Assembly: GCA_044228285.1 (NCBI GenBank)
Contig: JBGAVD010000003.1
Coordinates: forward strand, 248,001-312,000
DNA from: JBBATK01 sp044228285
GTDB taxonomy: Bacteria; Bacteroidota; Ignavibacteria; Kapaibacteriales; NICIL-2
DNA length: 64,000 bases
Direction: 5' to 3'
In this document: positions 11,701 through 18,762 of the stretch, in pieces
How positions within the stretch are numbered: the stretch's first letter is position 1
Layout of the letters: the number at the start of each line of letters is the position of its first letter
Notes under the pieces: generated by a model
The model's input: the letters and a program-made list of their open reading frames with translations, nothing else
Database searches by the model: none
Told to the model about the DNA's origin: nothing
Program-made: the position numbers and the translations under genes

Positions 11701-12819
11701 ATATTGAGCACCGCTGTTGTCGATTGGAGCTTGGTTGAATTGAAGAGCACCACCGTGGTAGCGCGCCATGTTACGGCTGAAGGTACAGCCAACCAACCAA
11801 GTACGTGATGAAAGAACGCTCAAAGCTCCACCTGAACCATTCAACATGGTATTCATAGCGAAGTTCAAACTTGTTGATGATGTTGGATCACCAGCAGTGG
11901 TTGAGCTATACATTCCAAGACGGCTTACTGTTGTGTCCTTGCGGAAGTTTTGGAAGTCGCAATCACGGAAGAATGCAGCACGTGCACCTGGAAGTACTAC
12001 AATGTGTCCCCACTCACGTGAGAAGCTGTTGATAGCACGACCAAGGAACAAAATGCGATCACGGCCAGGACCACCGACTGATGGGCTAGCGAAATTCAAA
12101 CGTGTCCATGCGCGGGTTCTGATTGCTGGATCCAAGGTTGGATTCGACAAACGGGAAGTAATCCACATCAAAGCGTACTCATACGAAACGACAAACTTTG
12201 TGTCGTAGTATGAATTTGAACCAACAATTGTCGGAGTGGTAGCTGCCAAATACAACTGGTTTGTTGGTGGTGTGGCACCCGAAGCTGGGTTAACCGCAAT
12301 TGGCCAACGAACATACGACTTGCCTTGTGCATCAGCAGGAAGGCTAGGCAAATTCTCGATGCGACGCGTCAACGTATCCAGAATGACGTTGAATGTAATG
12401 TCATTCTTCGATGGAGCCACTGTCGGCTCAATCATCGTTGTGCGTGAAATGACCGATGACGACATAAAGTATGCCGGGTCGGAATAGTCATATGCCAAAC
12501 CACCACCCGGACGCGTAACGTTCGTGTAGTTTGTTGCGGAATATGATGCATTAGCACGACCGTCAGCAATGATACGACCACCTACTGAGTCGATCAACTG
12601 ACCATTGGCCACAAATTCAACGGTTGTTCCTGGCTCTACAACGAGAGTTCCAGCAACAGTATATCGACCGTTGATGCGATAGAGACTGTCCCTTACCAGC
12701 ACGCGAACGTCGCCCGCAGGTAATGTCCCTGACAAGATCTGCAGGGGTTGAGCTTCGCTGACAACGCAATTGATTGCAAATGCGAGGAGCAGCGCGCTTA
12801 AACGAAACCAACTATACAT
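5740..12819 (-). CDS. Giant secreted beta-helix protein with PMP-type repeats and sorting domain
   Basis: 2359 residues. The start is well supported: GGAGG lies 4 nt before the ATG, and a signal peptide (LSALLLAFAINCVVSEAQ) follows. Residues about 30-90 resemble the cap of a right-handed beta-helix (VAGTLVVEPGTTVEF). Between about 330 and 980 there are about ten GGA[ILV] motifs, several preceded by F/M-x-x-N (FSRN...HGGAL, FQNN...DGGAI, FHAN...NGGAI), the signature of chlamydial polymorphic membrane protein repeats. Residues about 1840-2080 contain Ig/cadherin-like repeats. About 2120-2250 is the module shared with the protein at 1-2505. The last 75 residues are a FlgD-like Ig sorting domain (VFDNLGNKVQ, LMWDGRG, SGSYTIKM). 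No autotransporter barrel is visible, so export would use a type IX-like system. An adhesin role is inferred. First of four same-strand surface genes. Confidence 0.9.
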   Translation of the reverse strand: MYSWFRLSALLLAFAINCVVSEAQPLQILSGTLPAGDVRVLVRDSLYRINGRYTVAGTLVVEPGTTVEFVANGQLIDSVGGRIIADGRANASYSATNYTNVTRPGGGLAYDYSDPAYFMSSSVISRTTMIEPTVAPSKNDITFNVILDTLTRRIENLPSLPADAQGKSYVRWPIAVNPASGATPPTNQLYLAATTPTIVGSNSYYDTKFVVSYEYALMWITSRLSNPTLDPAIRTRAWTRLNFASPSVGGPGRDRILFLGRAINSFSREWGHIVVLPGARAAFFRDCDFQNFRKDTTVSRLGMYSSTTAGDPTSSTSLNFAMNTMLNGSGGALSVLSSRTWLVGCTFSRNMARYHGGALQFNQAPIDNSGAQYPVALSGTGAAAQQYNALPANYRPAILGAAASPTVSSIIVNQYLFEQNANRVDSLLAPPRSNVDPANPTYVRAHDNLYYGGLKEMDDQNRQAVDDGRLAIYLGRVRQLTFTQNKTHLTNIAQVVTSQGVVVTDDETNPATTELNANWSYKNHSYGGAVYIGGRWAMDIGLGVNDFQGRDFVIFDANNARNFQNELSSGVTTGGSKGGALYVTGATSLTTTGRYRSNSTETKYLTTYNAASYNQGGAVYMSSNSGRIMLRGGQDVQVPMYMTSNSAARGGAIYSDENFSIDPSHPSPHIGGANGDNILVRNLGYNIKFQNNTAKYDGGAIFAKRNFLMYGAGGVVSNVILGYSQAHLIEMSGNTAGYSGGAVAIHLRSTVTEPERAYLRCVRSVFDNNRVGENLDSVGQLSVRGGGAIYSLNAELQTVQGCEFHANLAQAGNGGAIALVNPKSSFSTSSGGNFQRVFCTDVDSISYGSNPAFVTGFKSTNEAFTFAPGANQYPAHVRMMTRFLDNRCVENNARMGKGATQAGSVTITHPGSGATTGPDASIGGSTLQENGTGLGGGLYILDQITASRAGRLDSVFLNRVRFQNQSAYSGAAIYSDNYDLKLVMLRSLVANNTATSSVGADQNAITGPMITAGTPPVNYNSASSDLAGAIIYGEAIGPVPFASFSRAANSMFDNNARFLIRYPDAPNTKGIFAGTTGIGYGGVDSLNGNYWGHTEANVTTRVYRYDGSGNVSDSLPQETFFVAGNGTQQLSFVLNGTGKQQGPFESIFRYSYTAIPMLNGADDKTPAAVSIPEKLLQQGRIYDSFDKGTDIKTADYTKRRMSPIEDFAVGIPTTLSRFSDPNQPSFNKYVKRYTRNPFVAEVDTNMAKLQTEYKGDHPIGYPLFLEAKADYTSASELFSNNDVRSINETVFFVINTATGDYIRVNLSQVDPTSETFRSRVDIVPDSTLGGRIAGGYQVRRNAEGLANFGTDLASILAAIKRNPENEDAGTLQGRKYDAVGTNNDLGGNGFAYSNRPALPTSNIDGFGRNIVTYFAGERYNTIPAKVGDQLAIVSRSALWREVGSNNDAFAGALIFTVGATTPAPVWTGNKLSTANPTNANGSPVPPIFKNKIFVSEDRTYPRDASDISRAPGRDTIFAITARDTNKFYDPRSILDGTKYSQLSYGWSVDANSGLSHWLKADTIAANVGGDETAWWQAHGRVSLKGTPSNPYVVPEGEWVNVTARNFPPSAATIDSMKAAGVAADVIAKYIYLYPSYYANQSYDATNARWLQQDTVNYGWGADTTYRFRVFVTDSLPVFTAGTFSCEANNRLYANLTDSLRFKADFNTDDEAEDAAAERDGWQFKYGRTSYNWLSENRTSDTSFDQVVQVRPSWLAGKYLRKYTNSGQLDQFGSDFTTQGQLAVAIDSATAIAVLSPIQRYHNSLNTDTVFTIVANDGHGGISTLNRIIVVNVAPTILTESLPDAWEDVDYNKTLTGDTTYIRVSDPNFGQRQTYELIYAGDPRKTIARDGCFAEAGSWDISNAATPAWLKINPISGMLFGTPRVTDTKMPDTTVTVTVFVHDDGPNGGLTTVKTLTLKIHGVNHNPHVFQTPQVLCRSNGDNVNDTIKVTDVDLRRSETVNLRIISNHPGLKMTPESINGALSMDTVSVAVTGTLNVTPYKAVDTIKVEVTDIHGGVPDTLKYIIRVSESTVFTSNIVIANNKGAFETLSWGTGTKATTGDNSTKGGIGHLDSNYCEYELPPMTYVDVFDARWAVPQTNGMLRNFFPACASGDNGVEIYKGRYQAGGVVGNQDEYYPVTFKWKMSEVPKRTDTQKNPCGGTYYLMDGVGGSLFAVDMANGNFRTQSTSDYDVIVAGDEVTLIQKRSAVSSFVILWDEASPVGDDVDNLSISLDPIVPNPMNGSAKVSFNVPTASSVQIDVFDNLGNKVQTIANRQFQAGKAELMWDGRGSNGSELPSGSYTIKMSVGAFSAVQKAIIVR

Positions 12820-12925
12820 ACTACCTCCGAATGGATTAAAACATTTAATTAAAACTAATTTGAATGTCGTTTTGATAAGATTTTCCAGGTTGATGGTGAA
12901 AACCAGGGACTAGAAGTAAGTATTC

Positions 12926-13633
12926 TTAGTCAACTACTGTGCCAAGTCTTGTTAAACCGGCTCTAGCCTCTGATGAAAATTCTGAATACTCGAACTCGAG
13001 GATCAAATTTTTGTACCACTTGATGGCAGATTCTTTGTCATTTGCCTTCTCAAAACATAGTGCAGCGTAGTAGGAATACTTGTCCTTACCGCTGATCTTG
13101 TCCGAAATAGCTATGGCTTTTTCATAGGTCTTTGCAGCATCTGCATATTGAGACTTGTGCTCTAAACATGCAGCCGTTCCAGCGATCGCTGAAGCCCGAA
13201 CTACGTCCGACTCCGATCCGCTAGCAGCTTCAAAATGCTGCTCAGCAGCATCGAATTTGTTGAGCGCCATTTCAGCAATTCCAGCCTCTAAAGCAGCAGT
13301 CTTTCCCGCTCCCGTTGAACCGTATTGATCGATGATGGCTAACAAACCAATGATGTCACTTCCACGCATCTTCTTCGATGGGTCTCCGTTGAGTGCCTTT
13401 TCGTAATCGTTGGCTTCAACGTAAGGACTGATGCGGCTCAGAGCCAATGAGGCTTCAAGCTCCTTCGCGCTTTGTACACTGCGATAATAACTAACACCAA
13501 GCACCGCAACGACTATTGCAACGACTGCAATGATGAGCGCATTTCGGTTGGTTTGTACAAAGTTGCCCAGGTCAAAACTTGGCTTCGCCTGCTCTACGTT
13601 TTCTTGAACTTGTTCTGATACTTGATCTACCAT
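12926..13633 (-). CDS. Membrane-anchored tetratricopeptide protein
   Basis: 235 residues. A short acidic cytoplasmic N terminus (1-30) is followed by one membrane segment (about 32-49, ALIIAVVAIVVAVLGV). The rest is a helical-repeat domain with TPR-like pairs (KFDAAEQHFEAA, QYADAAKTYEKAI, ESAIKWYKNL). This layout matches the YfgM-like/TPR_21 family, proteins that sit in the inner membrane facing the periplasm and interact with export or envelope chaperones; the assignment is by architecture. The gene begins 43 nt after tRNA-Arg on the same strand and precedes the giant surface gene by 106 bp, so a helper role in export of that cluster is possible but speculative. Confidence 0.75.
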   Translation of the reverse strand: MVDQVSEQVQENVEQAKPSFDLGNFVQTNRNALIIAVVAIVVAVLGVSYYRSVQSAKELEASLALSRISPYVEANDYEKALNGDPSKKMRGSDIIGLLAIIDQYGSTGAGKTAALEAGIAEMALNKFDAAEQHFEAASGSESDVVRASAIAGTAACLEHKSQYADAAKTYEKAIAISDKISGKDKYSYYAALCFEKANDKESAIKWYKNLILEFEYSEFSSEARAGLTRLGTVVD

Positions 13634-13676
13634 CTTTTCGTTATGCTATTATGCGTAAACGGTGAAAAAAAATGTG

Positions 13677-13749
13677 CACGCCCGGAGGGACTCGAACCCC
13701 CAATCCTTGGAACCGGAATCCAATGCTCTATCCATTAAGCCACGGGCGC
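13677..13749 (-). tRNA. tRNA-Arg (anticodon CCG)
   Basis: 73 nt fold as a cloverleaf on the minus strand. The acceptor arm is GCGCCCG/CGGGCGT, the D arm GCTT...GAGC, and the anticodon arm TTGGA-TTCCGGT-TCCAA with anticodon CCG. The T arm is GGGGG-TTCGAGT-CCCTC. CCA is not encoded; CAC follows the discriminator G, then a run of eight T that may end the transcript. The first acceptor pair would be G1-U72, a wobble. A TATATTTG promoter element lies 50 nt upstream. Confidence 0.94.
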
Positions 13750-13799
13750 ATGCGCCTGCCACTGCCAAAACAGTACACGAAGCCTAATCAACAAGCCTA

Positions 13800-13807
13800 C
13801 AAATATA
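13800..13807 (-). promoter_or_regulatory. TAnnTTTG promoter element before tRNA-Arg
   Basis: TATATTTG on the minus strand matches the Bacteroidota -7 consensus TAnnTTTG and lies 50 nt upstream of the mature 5' end of tRNA-Arg. No clear -33 TTTG was seen. The 184-bp space down to the E1 stop at 13934 holds nothing else recognisable. Confidence 0.5.
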
Positions 13808-13933
13808 GAGGAGAAGATGCTCTCCTTCGAGGAAAAAAATTTTGTTCGCAAACGCTTGCTAAGATCTTGAGACTGTAAGCAATTAAGGGGGTGTCAGGTT
13901 TCCTACACAGTGTGTATGTAGCCTCTCACATTC

Positions 13934-16063
13934 TCAGTATTTTAACGTAGATAATGCGGCCTGCGTGATGTCGTTAACGTTGAGCAAAATTGCCTTCTCG
14001 AGGTTCTTTGCAAAGCCAACTGGGACGTCCTTCGACGCTACCCGCGCAACTGGTGCATCCAGCCACGGAAAACACTCGCTGGTGACCGTTGCCGCCACCT
14101 CGCCACCTATACCGCCACTGAGATAGTGCTCGTGTGCTACAAGTACTCTGGAGCAACGTTTTGCCGACTCGCAAACCATTTCCTTATCCCATGGACGCAA
14201 TGAACGCAAGTCAATAACTTCAGCCTGATAACCGTGTTGCTCTAGCTCCTTGGCAGATTCTAAAGCTAAGTGTATTGCATTTCCGTAACTTACGATGGTT
14301 ATTGCATCACCCTTCCGACGTACTTTCGCGCGCCCAAAGGGGATGATGAAGTCGTCATCTGGTACGGAAGCAGCCGTCGGACGGTAGTTGTACAAGTACT
14401 TTGGCTCTAAAAAGAAGCTGGTTCCCTCTGAACGGATTGCGTTCCGCATAAGACCTATGGCGTCATCCGCAAATGCAGGACAAACCACGCGCATTCCTGG
14501 TAAATGAGATAAAATGGCGTCAAGATTCTGAGAATGATACAAACCACCCTGAATGTAGCCACCACTTGCTAAGCGAATAACAAGATTTGGCGTGTACTGA
14601 CCTTTTGTACGCCAATATTCATGCGAACACTCGATCATCTGCTCCATCGCTGGCCAGAAATAGTCCGCAAACTCAGCTCCCTCAACCACTACTCGAATGT
14701 CTTTACGATAACGACACATCCCGTTCGCCGTCCCAACAATGAAATCTTCTGCAATTGGGGCGTTGAAGATGCGCTCGTTGCCGAACTCATCTAACATGCC
14801 CTTGGGAACGTTGAAAATCCCCTGCTTGTTTACCGAAGCTACGTCCTGACCCCATAAGAAAGTGGCAGGATTGCGATGGAACTCTTCCTTCATGGCATGG
14901 TTGATGGCCTCACGGAAGGTAAGCTGAGGACGACTAGCGTCGTTTACATATCGGTACTCAGATGCGTCACTAATCGAAGCCGCCGCAGGTGGCAATTGAA
15001 ACTCGGTATAAGAAGATGGCTCTGGATCCGGAGCTACTTCTGCAATGTCTGCTGCCTCATAGAGTTTGCGAACATTCTCCTGCTCAAGTGCTACAACTTC
15101 AGCCTCCGTCAAGATGCCAGATTCAATGAGTAATGCACGGAAGCGGGGGAGGGGGTCCCTGCTCTTGGCTTCAGCAATTTCTTCTGCTGGTCGATACAGC
15201 TCCTGGTTGTCTGAATTCGAGTGCGATCCAATACGATCACAATCGGCATGGACCATCGCTGGACCAGCACCCGACAACACATAATCCGCCGCCTTACGCA
15301 TCGCTCGGTATGAATCAAATACGTCACGGCCATCACAATTCACTATTAACAAATTGCGAAAACCAACGAAATTATCGGAAATACGCTCGTTTGCTGTCTG
15401 CTCCCGTACAGGAACAGAAATACCAAACTTGTTGTTCTGAATGACAAAAATGACAGGTAGTTTTTCCGTACAGGCACCGTTCACAGCCTCATAGAAGTAG
15501 CCCTCTGAACATGCGGACTCCCCCCCTGAATAGATTGCTAATTCGTCGCCCTTGAACTTCTTAATCGCTCTGGCAACTCCCGCTGCATGCAAGGAATGAT
15601 TACCAGTACATGATGAACCATTCTGAATGCGGATGGATGGCTTGGCAAAGTGATTACTCATGTGCCTCCCCCCCCCTGCAACGTCGGCGTCTTTGGAAAG
15701 TCCGTTGTAAATGATCTCTAATGGAGATAGCCCAGCCGACAAACAGCTGATCAGATCGCGGTAGTATGGAAAGAAGAAATCCTTGTTTGGACGGAAAATC
15801 TGGCCAATCGCCAGCTGAATACCGTCATGACCTGCACAAGGAGCATGATATGACCAGCCCTTCGCCATCTTGAGATAAGATGCCGCTTTCTCATCAAGCT
15901 TACGACCTAAGTGATTCAAGGCATACCAACGAACAATGGTCTCCTTGTCAAAACCACTGTGATCAAACACAGATTGAGCTTTTCTGGAGCTAGACTTCTT
16001 CGCTGCGGTGTCTGCACTTTGCGACTTACCGCCTGATTTAGATGCTGCTTTGGTTTCCGACAT
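13934..16063 (-). CDS. Fused 2-oxoacid dehydrogenase E1 (alpha-beta)
   Basis: 709 residues from the ATG at 16063; an in-frame TTG 42 nt upstream is less likely. The thiamine-diphosphate-dependent E1 component decarboxylates a 2-oxo acid (pyruvate or branched-chain) and passes the acyl group to E2 lipoyl groups. The N half is E1-alpha: RDLISCLSAG, GGGRHMSNHF, and the cofactor motif GGESACSEGYFYEAVNG...NN. The C half is E1-beta: TFREAINHAM, GQDV, EGAEFADYFWPAMEQ, RLASGGY, and the C-terminal EVIDLRSLRPWD. Fused E1 of this kind is common in Bacteroidota. The first ~35 residues are a Ser/Lys/Ala-rich tail. The usual GDG is GGE here. No E2 or E3 gene lies nearby, so the substrate is unresolved; ilvE immediately upstream on the same strand hints at branched-chain oxo acids. 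The gene contains runs of seven and nine G. Confidence 0.9.
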   Translation of the reverse strand: MSETKAASKSGGKSQSADTAAKKSSSRKAQSVFDHSGFDKETIVRWYALNHLGRKLDEKAASYLKMAKGWSYHAPCAGHDGIQLAIGQIFRPNKDFFFPYYRDLISCLSAGLSPLEIIYNGLSKDADVAGGGRHMSNHFAKPSIRIQNGSSCTGNHSLHAAGVARAIKKFKGDELAIYSGGESACSEGYFYEAVNGACTEKLPVIFVIQNNKFGISVPVREQTANERISDNFVGFRNLLIVNCDGRDVFDSYRAMRKAADYVLSGAGPAMVHADCDRIGSHSNSDNQELYRPAEEIAEAKSRDPLPRFRALLIESGILTEAEVVALEQENVRKLYEAADIAEVAPDPEPSSYTEFQLPPAAASISDASEYRYVNDASRPQLTFREAINHAMKEEFHRNPATFLWGQDVASVNKQGIFNVPKGMLDEFGNERIFNAPIAEDFIVGTANGMCRYRKDIRVVVEGAEFADYFWPAMEQMIECSHEYWRTKGQYTPNLVIRLASGGYIQGGLYHSQNLDAILSHLPGMRVVCPAFADDAIGLMRNAIRSEGTSFFLEPKYLYNYRPTAASVPDDDFIIPFGRAKVRRKGDAITIVSYGNAIHLALESAKELEQHGYQAEVIDLRSLRPWDKEMVCESAKRCSRVLVAHEHYLSGGIGGEVAATVTSECFPWLDAPVARVASKDVPVGFAKNLEKAILLNVNDITQAALSTLKY

Positions 16064-16189
16064 TCCAGTACACGTTGAATGAAACAAGTATGTATTCGAG
16101 CACAATACGCTGCTACCCGATCAACTCTGGCTAATCGGGGAACAACGCTACTCTGTAAGTTTTCTCTTTGAAGCCGTTCTAAAGCTTGC

Positions 16190-17110
16190 TTACTTAATAA
16201 AAGTCAGCCACTTATGTGGATCTTTACCAGATTCAACAACGGCATTAAATGCCTTCATGATCTTCTTGGCTACAGGACCAGTTTTACCACTGCCGACCTG
16301 AATTCTGTCAACTGAACGCACAGGCGTTATCTCAACAGCAGTACCCGTCATGAATACTTCGTCCGCTGTGTACAACGCAGCCCGCGGAATACTCTGCTCG
16401 ACAACGGGTATCTCAAGATCCCGTGCCATGGTCATCACTGAGTGACGTGTAATGCCAGGAAGAATTGAGGAACCAGCTGGAGGTGTGTACAGCACTCCAC
16501 CATTGACCAGAAAGATATTCTCACCGCTTCCCTCTGAAATGTTGCCATAGCTATCAAGTGTGATGCCTTCTTCGTAGCCATGACGCACTGCTTCCATACG
16601 CACTAACTGCGAGTTCATGTAGTTAGCAGATGCTTTCGACATCGATGGTAAAGTGTTTGGCGAAATGCGATTCCAAGAGGACACACAAACATCAACACCC
16701 TCGTCCATCGACTCTTTTCCAAGATAACGACCCCACTCCCATGCGGCGATGATGAGCTCCATCGGACATCCCATTGGGTTTACACCCATCTCTCCTAAAC
16801 CTCTGTAGGCTAAAGGACGGATGTAACAGCTAGACATCTTATTCTTTTTAAGAAGGTCGACAGTAGCAGCACATACTTCATCCACACTGTACGGCATATC
16901 GGTATGATAGACGCGCATTGATTTCTCTAATCGAGAAATATGATCCTGCAAACGGAATATAGCCACACCCTTCTTGGTCTTGTACGCGCGAATGCCCTCA
17001 AACCAGCCCGAACCGTAGTGCAACACGTGCGCAAGCACATGGACTTTCGCGTCGTTCCACTTTACAAACTTTCCATTCATCCAAATAAACTCGGTTCTTG
17101 GTATAGGCAT
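16190..17110 (-). CDS. ilvE: Branched-chain amino acid aminotransferase
   Basis: 306 residues, the normal length for a fold-type IV PLP aminotransferase. It transfers amino groups between glutamate and the 2-oxo acids of Val, Leu and Ile in the cytoplasm. Seen: EFIWMNGKFV at the start, YGSGWFEGIRAY (31-43), the PLP lysine K159 in MSKASANYMNSQ, EGITLDSYGNISEGSGEN, PGITRHSVM and EVFMTGTAVEITPV. It begins 28 nt after the gatB stop, so gatB-ilvE is probably one transcript, possibly continuing into the E1 gene 126 bp downstream. Confidence 0.95.
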   Translation of the reverse strand: MPIPRTEFIWMNGKFVKWNDAKVHVLAHVLHYGSGWFEGIRAYKTKKGVAIFRLQDHISRLEKSMRVYHTDMPYSVDEVCAATVDLLKKNKMSSCYIRPLAYRGLGEMGVNPMGCPMELIIAAWEWGRYLGKESMDEGVDVCVSSWNRISPNTLPSMSKASANYMNSQLVRMEAVRHGYEEGITLDSYGNISEGSGENIFLVNGGVLYTPPAGSSILPGITRHSVMTMARDLEIPVVEQSIPRAALYTADEVFMTGTAVEITPVRSVDRIQVGSGKTGPVAKKIMKAFNAVVESGKDPHKWLTFIK

Positions 17111-17138
17111 AAGGCACCGTAGAGATAATGAGAACTAC

Positions 17139-18608
17139 TTAACTGTTGAGTTGTGAGGCAGCGTCGTTTAACGCCTGTGTTAAAATGCGGTTGACAATGT
17201 TTGGATCCGCCTTCCCCTGCGTTAAACGCAATATCTGACCGACCAGAAAACCATAAACATTCTTCTTTCCAGCTGCGTACTTTTCAATGGTATCGGGATT
17301 TTCTTCCAATACTTGCTGAACCACAGCGAGAATCTGACTCTCATCTTTGATCATTGACAGCGAAGAGTCACCAACGATTGCCTTCGGCGACTTCTTCTGT
17401 GTAAAGGACTCCTCAAAAACGTCTTTCGCCGTCTTCGAGTTAATCGTCTCTGCCACTAAGAGATCCACAAGCTCAGCTAGGTGCTTGGCCGAATAACCAA
17501 TCTCGTCAATGCTGCACTTGGTTTCTGACATACGCCGCATCAGCTCTGTCATAATCCAATTGCTTACGAGCTTGAAAGACTTGTCCTCCCTGCTATGCAG
17601 GGCTGCACAACAGGCTTCGAAATAGTCTGCAACTGCTGCCTCGGCGACAAAAAGTGCTGCGTCGTACTCCGGCAAGTGATACTGGCTGACAAGACGTCGC
17701 TTCTTCGCTAATGGCAACTCTGGCAGGGATTCGCGTACTCTTTGAATCCAGTTTTCGTCTACATGGATATACACGAGATCTGGCTCAGGAAAATAGCGGT
17801 AATCATGAGCAGCTTCCTTGGAACGCATCGCTCTGGTACACTGACCAGCTGAGTCCCACATCCGCGTTTCATATTCTACTACCCCTCCCCCCCCTATCAG
17901 TTCGATCTGACGTTGAATCTCGTATTCTATCGCTTTTTCAGCGTTTCTGAAGGAGTTTAGGTTCTTGATTTCGGTGCGGGTTCCAAATTTTTCCTGTCCT
18001 TTTGGACGGACAGAAACATTCGCATCACAACGAAGGGACCCCTCCTCAAGGTTACCGTCGCAGATACCCAAGTACATCACCGTTTGGCGAATGTTCATGA
18101 GGTAACGGTACGCTTCCTGTGGACTGCGTAAATCGGGTTCTGACACAATTTCAATGAGGGGAACGCCTGAACGGTTTAAGTCAACAAGAGTGTCGATATC
18201 TACATCATGGATCGATTTCCCCGCATCTTCCTCAAGGTGAATACGTGTCACGCCAATTCGCTTTGTTTGCGAATCGTCCATTTCTACGTCAATCCAGCCC
18301 TCAAAGCAGATAGGATCGTCAAACTGGCTAATCTGGTAGCCCTTAGGTAGGTCAGGATAGAAGTAATTCTTGCGCGCAAAGCCTGAGCGTGGTCGAATCT
18401 GACAATTCGTTGCCAGCCCCATCAGTAGACTATAGTCAACTACCTGACGATTGAAAACAGGAAGTGCTCCGGGATGACCCAGGCACACAGGACAGGTGTT
18501 GGAATTGGGCTCCGCACCATATACCGTCGGACACGAGCAATACGCTTTCGTCGCTGTCTTGAGTTGAGCGTGAACTTCCAGTCCAATCACCGCTTCAAAT
18601 TCGGGCAT
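17139..18608 (-). CDS. gatB: Asp-tRNA(Asn)/Glu-tRNA(Gln) amidotransferase subunit B
   Basis: 489 residues, the typical GatB length. In the GatCAB complex it binds misacylated Glu-tRNA(Gln) or Asp-tRNA(Asn) and activates the acyl group for amidation. Seen: FEAVIGLEVHAQL at the start, zinc cysteines in YCSCP and NTCPVCLGHPG, KNYFYPDLPKGYQISQ, HLEEDAGKS and DLNRSGVPLIEIVSEPD; the C-terminal YqeY-like helical domain begins near 340. gatA and gatC are not in the window. The codons for GGGG near residue 242 include a run of eight G (C at 17887-17894). A TAnnTTTG element lies 52 nt upstream of the start. Confidence 0.97.
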   Translation of the reverse strand: MPEFEAVIGLEVHAQLKTATKAYCSCPTVYGAEPNSNTCPVCLGHPGALPVFNRQVVDYSLLMGLATNCQIRPRSGFARKNYFYPDLPKGYQISQFDDPICFEGWIDVEMDDSQTKRIGVTRIHLEEDAGKSIHDVDIDTLVDLNRSGVPLIEIVSEPDLRSPQEAYRYLMNIRQTVMYLGICDGNLEEGSLRCDANVSVRPKGQEKFGTRTEIKNLNSFRNAEKAIEYEIQRQIELIGGGGVVEYETRMWDSAGQCTRAMRSKEAAHDYRYFPEPDLVYIHVDENWIQRVRESLPELPLAKKRRLVSQYHLPEYDAALFVAEAAVADYFEACCAALHSREDKSFKLVSNWIMTELMRRMSETKCSIDEIGYSAKHLAELVDLLVAETINSKTAKDVFEESFTQKKSPKAIVGDSSLSMIKDESQILAVVQQVLEENPDTIEKYAAGKKNVYGFLVGQILRLTQGKADPNIVNRILTQALNDAASQLNS

Positions 18609-18660
18609 CCTTGTAACGCTTCTGAGTCTGAGAAAAACAATCGAAAGTCCCCACCGAGCA

Positions 18661-18668
18661 CAAAACTA
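18661..18668 (-). promoter_or_regulatory. TAnnTTTG promoter element for gatB
   Basis: TAGTTTTG on the minus strand, 52 nt before the gatB ATG, with a TTG 16 nt further upstream. It matches the Bacteroidota -7 consensus. Confidence 0.5.
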
Positions 18669-18762
18669 AAGAAAAATAGGCACCCAAGCTTGGAAGCTGA
18701 GAGCGCGAAAAAAGAAAGATGTAGCCGAACTCCGACGCAGCCTCAACAAAACGAAGCTCATA

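Noticed and set aside
11768..12208. 146-codon plus-strand frame inside the giant surface gene
   Set aside because: Antisense shadow of a gene with a strong start, repeats and sorting domain.
13903..13915. TACACACTGTGTA palindrome after the E1 gene
   Set aside because: Only 6 bp per arm with a single-base centre and no T tract; too weak to call a terminator or operator.
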